Positions 37,101 through 43,238 of a stretch of 64,000 nucleotides of DNA are shown here, one piece after another (within the stretch, counting starts at the first letter, position 1; every line of letters begins with the position of its first letter). The position numbers and the translations under genes are program-made. The stretch is from Branchiostoma floridae (lineage: Eukaryota > Chordata > Leptocardii > Amphioxiformes > Branchiostomatidae). The notes beneath the pieces are model-generated. The model had not been told where the DNA came from, made no database searches, and saw only the letters and a list, made by a program, of their open reading frames with translations. The stretch spans positions 12,480,994 to 12,544,993 of the forward strand of contig NC_049994.1 of NCBI RefSeq assembly GCF_000003815.2. The letters are read 5' to 3'.

Positions 37101-37500
37101 TGACGATTAAAACACACTTCCTCAAAACGTGCGTCCTCTTCCCGGTCAAGTTCACGTAATAAAACCGTCTACAGCTCTCCAGTGAGACATTATCAGGCAG
37201 GAGCGCCATGGTACTTGATCTTTTATGAATGAGATGTGGGTGCATAAAAAAAGGAGGGCAAAGCGAACACAGGTGACTGGCGATTTTATCACGCTTGTGT
37301 TCCGCCCTCCCACCTTAGCGGGCGTCTCCGGCCACTTACCAGGGATCGAACTCGTGGATGATGCTCTCGAAGCGTATGACGGCGAACAGGCGGCTGCTGA
37401 AGGCGGCTAGGTAGGCCAGAGCGAGGATGGAGAAGGAGAGAAGGGACTGCCACCCGGCAGGGTTGGACAAGGCCGTGCGGATGTTGCTCTCCCCCGCCAT
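4124..37500 (-). CDS. STT3B: STT3B, catalytic subunit of oligosaccharyltransferase (18 exons)
   Basis: Transfers the lipid-linked glycan to Asn of N-X-S/T sequons in the ER; the B isoform mainly works post-translationally. Exons read by eye, all phases consistent, 2376 nt, 791 aa: 37340-37500, 19579-19687, 18813-18922, 18181-18269, 17671-17759, 14778-14843, 14240-14339, 13678-13776, 13173-13328, 12492-12540, 9881-10035, 8832-9052, 7569-7756, 6525-6696, 5884-6057, 5352-5465, 4648-4860, 4124-4234. Family motifs: HEFDP (D52), DNE (170-172), SVSE (354-357), WWDYGYQ (559-565) and the [10 protein letters not shown]-type motif (626-633). Multiple hydrophobic segments fill the N-terminal two thirds. 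An acidic insert (about 444-460, [12 protein letters not shown]) and a lysine-rich tail with [10 protein letters not shown] point to STT3B rather than STT3A. The start ATG (37498-37500) sits in a YY1-like motif. Exon 13 has a weak donor (GTCTGT) against a minisatellite; exon 9's donor is formed by a GTTT microsatellite. Several exon edges are duplicated in neighbouring introns (listed separately). Confidence 0.96.
4329..4714 (-). repeat. Triplicated 3' end of STT3B exon 17 with its 5' splice site
   Basis: Three tandem copies start near 4329, 4459 and 4610 (steps of 130 and 151 bp). The last contains the real exon end (4648-4714, about 67 nt of coding sequence) and its donor AAG|GTAAGG. The middle copy has lost the GT (ATAAGG). 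The first keeps a GT (GTAACG). All copies share the flanking AAAGGAACAAA words, so the unit spans exon and intron. The extra copies lie in intron 17, on the transcript-downstream side of the true donor. Confidence 0.9.
4861..6306. other. STT3B introns 14 (part), 15 and 16 around exons 15-16
   Basis: Non-coding apart from exons 15 and 16. No transposon ends or tandem arrays were recognised; it is AT-rich single-copy-looking intron sequence. Confidence 0.4.
6307..6545 (-). repeat. Tandem duplication of the 3' end of STT3B exon 14 with its donor
   Basis: Two head-to-tail copies (about 6307-6428 and 6429-6545), roughly 85-90% alike. The second carries the last 21 coding bases of exon 14 and the donor CTG|GTGGGT. 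The first, in the intron, repeats those 21 bases and carries CTG|GTGGGC at 6400-6408. A spare 5' splice site therefore lies about 120 bases downstream of the real one. Confidence 0.88.
6969..7561. repeat. 56-bp minisatellite in STT3B intron 13
   Basis: About ten units with a strict 56-bp period. The word GGCTATATAG recurs at 7025, 7081, 7193, 7249, 7305, 7361, 7417, 7473 and 7529, with a variant at 7137. A higher-order copy of three units (168 bp) appears twice and is essentially identical (from 7161 and from 7329), so the array expanded recently. It reaches to within about ten bases of the donor of exon 13. Confidence 0.95.
7748..8080 (-). repeat. Tandem duplication of the 3' splice site of STT3B exon 13
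   Basis: About 147-bp step. The words spanning the intron end and the first 9 coding bases of exon 13 (7748-7764) recur at 7895-7911. Both copies end with a related stretch containing CTCTTTCAGCAGTGT. The upstream copy is a decoy acceptor, ACGAAG|GCAGGGAAG, without the rest of the exon. Confidence 0.8.
8504..8653. mobile_element. MITE, family B (GTTCACCTTTA ends)
   Basis: Imperfect inverted-repeat element with GTTCACCTTTACC at one end and AAAGGTGAAC at the other, plus inner matches (GTCGTTT / AAACAACGGATAT). Same family as 16921-17126, 19277-19477 and 26931-27155. No coding capacity. Lies in STT3B intron 12. Confidence 0.75.
9605..9657 (-). repeat. Pseudo-exon: partial duplicate of STT3B exon 11 end and donor
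   Basis: About 53 bp closely matches 9871-9924 (last coding bases of exon 11 plus the donor), displaced by about 267 bp into intron 11. The donor GTGGGT (9609-9614) is intact. A one-base deletion in the coding part (GTCAACAAGAG against ATCAACGATGAG) breaks the frame. Confidence 0.88.
10287..12372. mobile_element. hAT-type DNA transposon, 2086 bp, with 8-bp target duplication
   Basis: Terminal inverted repeats CAGTGCTGTCTCCAG (10287-10301) and CTGGAGACAGCACTG (12358-12372) are perfect. They are flanked by identical 8-bp direct repeats GTCCTAAC at 10279-10286 and 12373-12380. An 8-bp target duplication and CAG-type ends fit the hAT superfamily. The interior is richer in CpG and GC than the surrounding intron. 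Near its left end is a palindromic GGGGGCATGCTCCCCC block (around 10376-10391), almost the same as in the element at 51379-51935. No full transposase is present. Lies in STT3B intron 10. Confidence 0.92.
11284..11419 (+). pseudogene. Possible first exon of a hAT transposase-like gene
   Basis: From an ATG at 11284 the frame encodes a basic peptide, then [20 protein letters not shown], then DVDG, ending at a good donor ACG|GTGAGAA (11420). The F..KW....PW....D pattern resembles the start of TTF-type zinc fingers in hAT transposases and ZNF862-like proteins, but the cysteines would have to lie in a following exon that I do not find in this element. The rest of the transposase is therefore lost or unrecognised. 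Confidence 0.4.
13137..13172. repeat. (AAAC)n microsatellite forming the donor of STT3B exon 9
   Basis: Nine AAAC units. On the sense strand exon 9 ends GCA G| and the intron starts GTTTGTTTGTTT, so the tetranucleotide array itself provides the 5' splice site. Confidence 0.95.
13469..13660. repeat. GTGA/GT-rich simple repeat in STT3B intron 8
   Basis: About 190 bp of degenerate GTGAGT and GTGTGT repeats, starting some 17 bases past the exon 8 donor (read CACT-rich in the transcript). Confidence 0.93.
14428..14633. repeat. Inverted-repeat (hairpin) element in STT3B intron 6
   Basis: The arm at about 14428-14475 is the imperfect reverse complement of about 14588-14633 (for example GGATAAGATAC against GTATCTTATC). 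The middle carries further complementary AAGAAGAGTGAT words. Probably a degenerate MITE. Confidence 0.65.
16237..16559. mobile_element. hAT-like non-autonomous element with GTGCAGGT repeats
   Basis: Ends CAGGGCTCGAAATA and TATTTCGGGCCCTG form a terminal inverted repeat. Both subterminal regions carry many copies of TGCAGGT/ACCTGCA. No coding capacity. It is bounded by a perfect 27-bp direct repeat (16210-16236 and 16560-16586), far longer than a normal hAT target duplication. A truncated relative lies at about 31393-31480. Confidence 0.75.
16921..17126. mobile_element. MITE, family B
   Basis: About 206 bp. TAACGCTAGTTCACCT at the left and GGTGAACTAGCATTA at the right; arms of some 70 bp include the GATATCAAGT / ACTTGATATCCCG match. 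No ORF. Confidence 0.85.
18012..18121. repeat. Hairpin element in STT3B intron 4
   Basis: Arms 18012-18055 and 18076-18121 are about 85-90% complementary with a loop of about 20 bases. They lie close downstream of the exon 4 donor on the transcript. Confidence 0.8.
18350..18456. repeat. Perfect 48-bp inverted repeat in STT3B intron 3
   Basis: Arms 18350-18397 and 18409-18456 are exact reverse complements separated by 11 bases. Outer flanks GGAATAT and ATATTCC extend the symmetry after a small offset. No ORF. Confidence 0.95.
18930..19195 (+). mobile_element. Candidate tRNA-derived SINE next to STT3B exon 3
   Basis: A perfect pol III B-box-like GGTTCAAATCC lies at 18982-18992, preceded by a degraded A-box-like AGCTGTTAGAGAGCCTGG. 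It is followed by an unrelated body ending in a T-rich run near 19165-19192. It begins within about 10 bases of the exon 3 acceptor. No flanking duplication was found, so this stays tentative. Confidence 0.4.
19277..19477. mobile_element. MITE, family B
   Basis: TAATGCTAGTTCACC at the left and GGTGAACTTA at the right, with long imperfect arms. Lies in STT3B intron 2. Confidence 0.8.
19851..19979. mobile_element. MITE, family C (TAATCTCCAAGCAGAT ends)
   Basis: TAATCTCCAAGCAGATCC at the left and its reverse complement at the right (ending 19979). A second nested inverted repeat around GATACTA lies inside. Related ends occur at 39703, 48908 and 53671. Confidence 0.85.
20373..20692. mobile_element. 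hAT-like non-autonomous element with GGTGCACCC repeats
   Basis: Begins CAGGGCTCGAAATACT and ends TTTCAAGCCCTG. Subterminal regions are full of GGGTGCAC/GTGCACCC words. AACTCA occurs on both outer sides (20367-20372, 20693-20698), perhaps a decayed target duplication. It shares ends with 16237-16559 but not the inner repeat word. Confidence 0.7.
20925..21136. mobile_element. MITE, family A (TACTGTAAATGC ends)
   Basis: TACTGTAAATGCGTTTAAG at the left and CATTTCTGCATTTACAGTA at the right, with internal GTTCGCGGTGG words. At least four further copies are in the window (28850, 31484, 48647, 49784) plus fragments near 18523 and 47855. Confidence 0.88.
21137..22348. other. CpG-rich repeat-like stretch within STT3B intron 1
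   Basis: A hairpin with TTTCGCCGC/GCGGCGAAA (about 21160-21190) is followed by a (CCGT)n run (about 21214-21240). A segment containing GGGCGGGCAGTCTTCA occurs twice (about 21976 and 22073). The part at 22160-22330 is dense in TTTCACC words, like the subterminal repeats of other elements here. The composition differs from the AT-rich intron around it. No gene recognised. Confidence 0.45.
22349..24007. mobile_element. Possible DNA transposon with CAAGGAGGTTAAAAA ends
   Basis: CAAGGAGGTTAAAAAG at 22349 pairs with CTTTTTTAACCTCCTTG ending at 24007. Internal copies of the same word lie at 22512-22555 in both orientations. No transposase is visible, and the end pairing could be coincidental because the word recurs (also at 50164). 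Confidence 0.4.
25788..25880. mobile_element. Half copy of MITE family B
   Basis: GTAGTTCACCTTTATCCGTGG followed by the family's inner words; the opposite arm is missing. Confidence 0.6.
26931..27155. mobile_element. MITE, family B
   Basis: TAATGCTAGTTCTCC at the left and GGTGAACTAGTGTTA at the right, with inverted arms of about 80 bp. Confidence 0.85.
28406..28499. mobile_element. MITE, family D (TAGCCTGGATACCAG ends), hairpin
   Basis: 94 bp. TAGCCTAGATACCAG at the left pairs with CTGGTATCCAGGCTA at the right, and the arms are complementary almost to the centre. Longer relatives lie at 39200-39329 and 39894-40075. Confidence 0.85.
28850..29015. mobile_element. MITE, family A, left-truncated
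   Basis: Matches the body and right end of the element at 20925-21136 (CATTTCTGCATTTACAG), with the left end missing. Confidence 0.75.
29735..29912. mobile_element. MITE with TACTCTCCAAGCAGAGG ends
   Basis: TACTCTCCAAGCAGAGGTT at the left, its reverse complement at the right. A third partial copy of the end lies just outside (about 29657). The core TCTCCAAGCAGA is shared with MITE family C, so the two are probably related. Confidence 0.75.
31022..31360. mobile_element. Non-autonomous element with GGGCAAGT repeats
   Basis: Left GGGGTTGG and right CCCAACCC ends. Many GGCAAGTG/ACTTGCCC words sit in both subterminal regions. Its architecture is like the CAGGGCTCGAAATA elements but the ends differ. 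Confidence 0.55.
31393..31480 (-). mobile_element. Truncated relative of the GTGCAGGT element
   Basis: Reverse complement closely follows the left half of 16237-16559 (ACCACCTGCATATG, then GTTAGTGCAGGTA). The terminal CAGGGCTCG is absent. Confidence 0.6.
31484..31693. mobile_element. MITE, family A
   Basis: Same body and right end (CATTTCTGCATTTACAGTA) as 20925-21136. It abuts the truncated element before it. Confidence 0.78.
32036..32797 (+). CDS. LINE ORF1, N-terminally truncated (PHD half-finger and coiled coil)
   Basis: Open frame of about 253 codons after a TGA at 32033-32035. There is no credible ATG at its beginning, so the protein start is missing. The first residues, [10 protein letters not shown] then WFCRNC, are the second half of a PHD finger of the kind known in ORF1 of CR1-group LINEs; the first zinc ligands are lost. 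A coiled coil follows ([20 protein letters not shown]), then a basic segment with HNLPES and LGKP words seen in LINE ORF1 RNA-binding regions. It overlaps ORF2 by about 40 bases in another frame. The product would bind element RNA; this copy is probably inactive. Confidence 0.82.
   Translation, partial: RTINTKCAGVSDSLYQVISDEPEECHWFCRNCKKGAQKLYLSVIALTGELQSVNEKLRLLESKDSELEARIHLLEESQTNTQHTSGLTEEQLIEKIVNKTTETVTKSVKDNVDKQLSEKEDQESRRLNLIVHNLPESNSRQGDIDSFTELVKEEFKLKVNVTNAQRLGKPSIENTRLVKVTMANLSEKKQVLALARELRESAHEVYSQVYIRPDLTKKQLEESKNLREQLKGTRERNPDRKWIIRRGQIVEAN
32758..35715 (+). CDS. LINE ORF2: APE endonuclease and reverse transcriptase
   Basis: About 985 codons without a stop. The first in-frame start is a GTG in the ORF1 overlap, so translation may start by reinitiation or frameshift. 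The N-terminal third is an apurinic-type endonuclease: [15 protein letters not shown] (about residue 164) and SDH (about 245). The reverse transcriptase follows: [10 protein letters not shown], then [22 protein letters not shown] and the catalytic FADD (695-698). The C-terminus has [11 protein letters not shown] and a Cys-rich [11 protein letters not shown]. These are hallmarks of the CR1/L2/Jockey group. Key residues seem present, so this ORF may still be functional, though the element as a whole lacks its 5' end. Confidence 0.93.
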   Translation: MDNKKGTDCRGKLDQLNYHDLSVLYTNTDNSIMSKYDELCAIITEKQYDVICLTEIKPKQGSLPDRQVMQIQGYDLFTSDLESPNTRGTCVYIKAVYKAKQVIPPTEFVDCTWVSIQGRNDTSILIGTLYRSGTPALAITRDLALHETLNWAVNTQDSHVLITGDFNHPNITWTPSPHLRATHADNTDNPATRFIECMRDTYLYQHVTGPTRYRSDQTPTLDDLVLSNEEGMIEQITHEEPLGASDHVRIEFKFVFSTPVKENKKTTWRFDRGNYEMMREDLKLNWENLLEGKSTQEAYALFRQKIAEAAQKHVPTKTIDISKKKLKPSWMDEEAFRKLKKKHHAWIRYLNTKDISDWTAYKRARNAATHASRKARKSFERKLAAEARYNNKAFWNYVNSRRKTRTQVGDLKDAHGNFTAINSEKAEILNNQYFRTFTQEDHENIPTFPRIQSTTALDTINITEEMVLEQLQSLRVDKSPGKDGVHPRVLKELTDEIVGPLTQIFQKSINDGKLPDEWREASITPIYKKGDKSDPANYRPVSLTSVPCKMLERIIVNELITHIRNNDLTCEQQHGFTHGKSTITNLLEAMDVWTEALSHGLPVDVIFLDYAKAFDTVPHERLLRRVESFGIGGSLLQWIRNFLTQRRQQVVVNGSASSWKPVISGVPQGSVLGPLLFTIFVSDIPEKIQNFVSLFADDTKIYAATQKCEQSAHTSCLQADLNSLQEWSVKMQMRFHPDKCKVMHLGKANPQHKYTMNKADGTKHMLESTDEEKDLGVTIDKNLKFSKHVQVQANKANRVLGLIKHTFAHIERESFLLLYKSLVRPHLEYATTIWSPKTKRDRDTVERVQRRATKLVKSISHLTYPERLKELELPTLHFRRQRSDIIQLFKITHGLDTVRVNNHCNLCGRAMFTPSLASNTRGHQYKYQIQKATGPRAHFFPTRVTPAWNKLSQSTVNSKSVKEFKTRLGQEWGLHPDRHEYHFSY

Positions 37501-37505
37501 CTTGG
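37493..37505 (-). promoter_or_regulatory. YY1-like motif over the STT3B start codon
   Basis: The minus strand reads CCAAGATGGCGGG with the ATG of STT3B inside it. This is the YY1 consensus (AAGATGGCGGC) but for its last base, and the placement is common in TATA-less promoters where it sets the start site. The DNA around 37340-37600 is GC- and CpG-rich. Confidence 0.6.
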
Positions 37506-39199
37506 AACACGTTCTGCCGCTGGACCAATCGCAGCGCGGCACGGCACAGCCAAGTCTCGCGCCGGGCCGCGGGAAGCGCCGACGGGAAGGAGCGTCGTCT
37601 GGCGGAAATTTTACACAGTGCAGGTACAGATTGGAGCAGATGGGTCTAACAAACCATGAAGGTTCATGGAGTAATGATATACAAATTATACGTGTTTGTG
37701 TGGTGTACAATTTTTTGTGGCTTCTGTTTATCTGTCAGTTTAGACAATTTTGTGATTTTAGAGGGAAAATCTTGTGGCTGTAGTGATATTGTAAATAGAT
37801 AAATTGTTGCAAGGATGATTGTTGGTAGTAACATCTCTCTCATACATAAATCCGCTACCTGCCTTTTACCATGGCCAATATTGAGCGAAGGAGGCCATAT
37901 ACATGTATACCTGCCTTTGTGCATGTTATCGCTCTAAACATTATTCGTCTGCAAATTATGTAGATCTGCACCTAATGTGACTGGTGTAGTTGTCAGCTAA
38001 ACCACTAGGGGTTATGTAATAAAACGTGAATTTTACGAACCCTGAAATAAATGTTCCAGTCAAGGAGCACACACCTGCGCTATATGGCTGGAGGAATACT
38101 AACGGTATAGAATGATGGCTGAATGACGCTTTTGTTATCGATCTTTTCTTTCACGCCACCCCCTTGTCTTCTTCTTGCGCTTAAATCAGACGGATGGAGT
38201 TTTTTTTTTTTCAATGTCCCTTTGTATTTGCTTGCTTCATCCTGCTTTCACTGTTTCATAGTTTAATAGACGTTATTTCGTTAGGGCCCAAATCATGTTC
38301 GGACTTGTTGACTGACTTGGAATCAAGACATCGGGTGTTTGTTAAGCTGCATTATTGAAAAGGGTTGAAATTTGCCAAATTGGATTTGGGTTTTAATTGC
38401 TCAAACCGTAATGTGATCGGCTCAAATCCGATTTTTGAAGCCGTTTTACTTTAGGCCCTGTGCATGTGAATAGATCAAATCGGATTCAAGAATGGTCCCT
38501 CTGCTGCCTCGAACTATGTATTCTGTATGGTACCATTGGCTCAAGCTCTGATAGCCACATGTTGCCTTTCTTTATGATATTCACTACCACGCACCGCCTC
38601 CACGACTACCAATGCACGCTGTAGGGTTCAAGCTCAAAAATGCAAATATGACGTCAGCCGCCAATCTGCATCGGCCGTCCGTTTGACCATGGCAACGGTT
38701 CACAGGGGGGCGATTATTGAATATTAGCGGCGTTGCCACTCCCCCCTGCTTCGAACGTGAGGTTGTTACGTAAACGTTTATATGATTCTTGCAATACCCG
38801 GACGTGTCAAGAATGAAAACCTTCAGAGGTATCGTCTGCAAGATGGGGCACGTTCATGCCTGTTTCTAGTGTGTGTAGGATTTATTCCCCATGATCACAT
38901 ACGGATTATACTTAAATGTCAATGTCTAGAATTGTATCCAAACCTTATCACCACCGTAAGCTATAGCTGACGAGTCTATTTTGTCCTCTTTCGCAAAGAG
39001 ACTCGAGCTAAAACGGGTTTGGATACCAGGCTTGTCGAAAGTCTTCTATTTCCGTAAGATCATATGGTCTCCTTCAGTAGTCATGATCAGTATTGACAAT
39101 TCCTTGGTTACAGCTTTGGCATGCAATCGATGTGAGGTTATCAGTGGCGAAAGATCCGTAATGACAAAAAGAGAAAAACCATCTTCACTTTTTTAACAT

Positions 39200-39329
39200 T
39201 AGCCTGGGCACCTTTCTCCATAGTAATCGCTAGCCTGGATACCTGTCATTCTTCGTAGTATTGTATCCGCTAACCGTGGAGAGAAAATATAGAGGTAGCG
39301 GTTACTACGGAGGATGGTACCCAGGCTGC
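39200..39329. mobile_element. MITE, family D
   Basis: TTAGCCTGGGCACC at the left and GGTACCCAGGCTGC at the right. A second inner AGCCTGGATACC word lies near 39232. Confidence 0.7.
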
Positions 39330-39702
39330 TTCAATATATGGGAGACATGAACTTCAAATCTCAGACGTGCATGTGTAGTCCATGACTGGAAAATTCATCG
39401 ATGTACACTAGTACTAGTAGTAGACATTGATTTGCGGTAGGGCATGTCGAAGACGTTAAGTGAGTTTCTGGAAGAAAAGGATCCAAATCACGAATAACAT
39501 AAGATCGTAACATTCTTTAACTTCACCGTTTTCTCAACACACATGCCTTGGAGACTTCTTCACACCTTTCACACAAATGTATACATAGTATGGACCTGGC
39601 ATAGATCCGAGTCCTTGAACCGGAACATGATAGCAAATGGACAGTCCCTGCCTCATACTGCTCGTACTCCTTTCTCGTACATGTTGCTCATGATACATAG
39701 CC

Positions 39703-39815
39703 TAATCTCCAAGCAGATGTTGGGGTAAGAATGCCAATCGCGGCCTATTGAAATCTACAGAGGAGAAACCCTATCAGTCACTAAAACATTTACGATTTCC
39801 TAACCCAACATCTGC
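39703..39815. mobile_element. MITE, family C
   Basis: TAATCTCCAAGCAGATGTTG at the left and CCCAACATCTGCTTGACC at the right. Confidence 0.75.
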
Positions 39816-39893
39816 TTGACCTGCTTGAAGCTCACCATAATTCATGCAAACCATCCTTGTGTTAATGTGTTAACATATATACCGGACAGAATC

Positions 39894-40075
39894 TAGCCTG
39901 GTTGCCAGACGTTGACTGTTTCCAGGGTCTCATGACAGCCCAACTCCTTGGCTAAAGGACGTTATAACGTTATGACATCTTGGCTCTAGGCTCTTGGCTT
40001 TCCTCCCCAAGGAAATTCTACACCAGGCCTCCTAACATTAATAACATTATCGGCCGGGGTCTGTTATCCAGGCTA
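39894..40075. mobile_element. MITE, family D
   Basis: TAGCCTGGTTGCCAGAC at the left pairs with GTCTGTTATCCAGGCTA at the right, about 182 bp. Confidence 0.75.
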
Positions 40076-42395
40076 GGCAGAATCGCTCACCCAAGACCCC
40101 CTACCAACCCAACAATCCGTTTTAATAATAGTGACTGTTGATGCATAAATTGTGGTGAATGTGCATTGTACTCGCAAGCCTTTCCCTGATTCAAGGTCCT
40201 TTACCCTTGACCGAGCTGTAATCAGTACTGCTACACAGAAAACCCGTTTTCCCGGGGATGATATGTAGTAAATCACACAGCTAGCGTTCCAAATTTACAT
40301 ACACCAGAAGCAAATATCGTAAATCGTTGATGTGCTCATGTGTAGAGAACCAGTGACAATGAGTGGCGACTTAAAGAAGAATTATATTTTTCCAATCATC
40401 GGGGCATTTTCCCTCCTTCTGTAACATCTCTCTTATCCCTGAATAAACTTACAGATTTTGAAGACATTTAACCCCGGGAACTGCTGTTGTGACATCGATA
40501 TGAACACAATTTCTATGATTCTTGATTCTATGATTTTTTCCACACAAATGCCGATCGAAGCACAGATAGCCCGAGCCTGCTTGTAATGGGAGACTTCAAA
40601 GCTACGCCGTTACATTACGATCAAAGCTAACAAGGGATGAAATTATTGCCCAATTACTTTTTGGGGGGTCAGCGGTAGGGCATGGTCAGTGTGCATGTTG
40701 ATCGAGCCTTGTCTTGTTTTGAAAAGAATCAGTGAAGTATTTTAATTTGTCTTTAATTTGTCTTTGGATTAGATGTTTGGAAGGAGAGGGTGGACTTGGT
40801 TCGGCCAAGCAGCCCGCGATGATGATGATGATGATTTTAATTTTGGAGAAATGTTTACCAAAACGATATTGAGAGAAAAAAAGCTTCAATGAAAATGTAC
40901 AATTGACAAAGAAATGTACAATTGGCACAGAAAATTATCAAATGTTGTAAGAAAATGTTGAAGACGATAAAGCCTCACATGCCATACTGATAACGTTAAC
41001 ACATTAATGTGACATCATGTAATGCCATGACGAATACCTCTGTATCCATATCGACGCTATACCTTATCGTTAATTATTCATGTAACGTTAACGTCATACC
41101 GATTCTAGCCAGACGTAAAACCCACTCACTATCGATTTTTTTGTAACTTGTCGTATCTTAAATTATTCCAATGTACCGATGTCGATACATGAACTATGCA
41201 TTTCTGTAATTTAAAGAACATTCAGATTTAACATTCATTTTGCGTTATTTGACACTTGCACAGATTTACCAAATATGGATAGAATCTTATTGTTGGTGCT
41301 GCTGTTATTCTCATTGAACGTCTATGCCATAGCTAGCTAGACTTGATTGTTGTCCATGTTGAAATTGACTCTTCGATTCAAACCCCATCATCTACGATTC
41401 TATCTATTCTATATAATATATCGATCATCTAGGATTGACTTATCGATTTTGACACGAAATAATTTGCGAAGAACATTGGCTTTTGCCAAGTAGGCAATGT
41501 AGTAGACAGAGATGAGAGTAACGCCCCTCTCCTGTTGACTACAGCTGAGAACGTGCTGACCCCTGACCTTAGGGGGCGTGTCACGGCAAGTCAACTCTCT
41601 CATTCCCTTGCAAAACCCGACTTGATTCCGGATTTGCAAAAAAATATTGAGTGACTTGTAATACAAAACTATCAGTTGTTCATATGTTGACAGATAAACT
41701 AGTCAGAATGTGGATTTCTGCCAAATTATCGGACAAATTGTCACCGATCAATGGGTAGAATCTCGTAAATTGGGTCACCTGATCCATTATTTGTGAAATA
41801 ATCTTGTGAATAGGCGGATCTATATCCATCCGCAGGAGGTTGACGTGTGGATTGATAAACATGATTCCTGTGAATTTCAGTAGCATTTCCTGTATGTGGA
41901 ACCAATATTTTGATGTGTTAGTGGTCTAAAAGAAGAGATATTTAAGTGTGAGGAAGAAAATGTCGACAAATTGTCACATTTCTGTCCGGACATTGTGTTG
42001 ATTTATGAGTATGGCACTACTTGGTGCATACCAAGCCAACAATGCACGTCCATACACTGTGTAAGAACATCATTAGTAAAATCTATTGTCTAAAAAAAGT
42101 AGTCAAAAAATGTTTAATACTAGATTATAGTGAGTATAATGATAATATTTTCTGAAAATAAAGAATGAAAATGTCCTGTGCGATACAAAAGTCTTTACAT
42201 ATACCCCCTAAAGAAAAGCGGTAGATCCTCCCAGCGTAGGGATATGTGTGTTTACGTCCATATCAGCCCGTGCTGAGGCGATAGACGGCAGTTGAGCAAT
42301 GTCGGCGTTGAGGAGAGGTAAGAGACGAAGAAAACCCGCAAAAGTCTTAAAATTCAGCTGATTTTCGCAGATCGGGCCGATTTTTACTGGCATTT

Positions 42396-43238
42396 ATGCT
42401 ACCAAGAGAACAGCTCGCGACTATGGCGGATTTAGAGCACAGTGTGAGCCCGGAAGCGGAGGGAATGGACGGGGACGATGAGCGGACGGAGACCGAGCTA
42501 GCGGAGCACGACTCCCCGGACAGCAAGCGGGAGTGTCACCGTAACGACGGCGGCGATCACCCCCTGGAGGAGCACCTCAACGATCGGCGGAGAAAACACC
42601 ACCGGCGGGGACACCGGGGCTCGGGGGCGGAGGGGAGGAGGCGTTTCCGCCGCAAGTGGAAGCCGTTTGTCAAGCTGAGCTGGGAAGAGAGGAAGGACTT
42701 GGAAGAGCGCGAACGGAAACGCGCGATGCGGGTCCGCGAGATGATGTTCGCCGAGGGCCGCACCGTTGCACCCTACAACACCACGCAGTTCCTCATGGAG
42801 GACCACGAAACACAGTCCCCCTTCCACTCACCCAACCTGGAAGTCCTGCAGCGACAGCAGAGCAACGATACCTCCAACTCGGACGACATGCCGGACTCCC
42901 CCGAGGACGACTTCGGCATGGAGGCCGGTTTCTTCGAGAAGGACTTTTCGGAGACGTACGAACAGTTTCACGCCGAGAGTCTGAACAACATGAGCAAGAC
43001 AGACCTCATCAGAGAATACCTGGAGATGGAGAAATGCGTGGAGAGACTTGAAGCAAAACTTGAGACGGCAAGCAAGGAGGACAACTCGTCTGAAGACAAG
43101 ACGACGTCTCCCGTGGGGAACGACAGAGAAAGTGAGCTACGCCGAGAAGTCGAGAGACTCCGCCAAGAAAACGCCAAACTTCAGGCCGAGAACTCTCTCC
43201 TAAAGCAAGGCCGACAGAACAGCGCACCCGAGGCATAG
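42396..43238 (+). CDS. HEXIM1: HEXIM, 7SK-dependent inhibitor of P-TEFb (single exon)
   Basis: 280 aa, intronless like the human HEXIM genes. HEXIM binds 7SK RNA and then inhibits CDK9-cyclin T (P-TEFb), holding back transcription elongation in the nucleus. Visible parts: acidic N-terminus; arginine-rich basic motif at about 64-88 (RRRKHHRRGHRG, RRRFRRKWKP), which in the family binds 7SK and importin; WKPFVKLSWEER; PYNT at 126-129 within VAPYNTTQFLMEDH, the CDK9-inhibiting motif; acidic stretch at about 160-180; FFEKDFSETYEQFHAESLNN; then a C-terminal coiled coil for dimerisation and cyclin T binding, ending in a Leu-rich heptad segment. Two in-frame ATGs (42396 and 42423); the second lies in ACTATGGCGGAT and may be the real start. 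Vertebrates have HEXIM1 and HEXIM2; a single ancestral gene is likely here, so the symbol marks the family. Confidence 0.95.
   Translation: MLPREQLATMADLEHSVSPEAEGMDGDDERTETELAEHDSPDSKRECHRNDGGDHPLEEHLNDRRRKHHRRGHRGSGAEGRRRFRRKWKPFVKLSWEERKDLEERERKRAMRVREMMFAEGRTVAPYNTTQFLMEDHETQSPFHSPNLEVLQRQQSNDTSNSDDMPDSPEDDFGMEAGFFEKDFSETYEQFHAESLNNMSKTDLIREYLEMEKCVERLEAKLETASKEDNSSEDKTTSPVGNDRESELRREVERLRQENAKLQAENSLLKQGRQNSAPEA

Larger units (their letters stand above)
19688..37339. other. STT3B intron 1 (about 17.7 kb)
   Basis: No host exon was recognised. It holds several MITEs, hAT-like elements, the CR1-like LINE at 32036-35815 and long AT-rich stretches with nothing identifiable, including most of 24010-25780, 27160-28400 and 29913-31020, and 35816-37339. 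Confidence 0.6.
37506..42395. other. Intergenic region between divergent STT3B and HEXIM
   Basis: About 4.9 kb. The first 100 bases are GC-rich (STT3B promoter side). The rest is AT-rich with three MITEs (39200, 39703, 39894) and a short GATGAT run near 40819. No coding sequence recognised. Confidence 0.55.

Noticed and set aside
42000-42395. 7SK RNA gene next to HEXIM
   Set aside because: No pol III promoter elements or 7SK-like GAUC hairpin core recognised.
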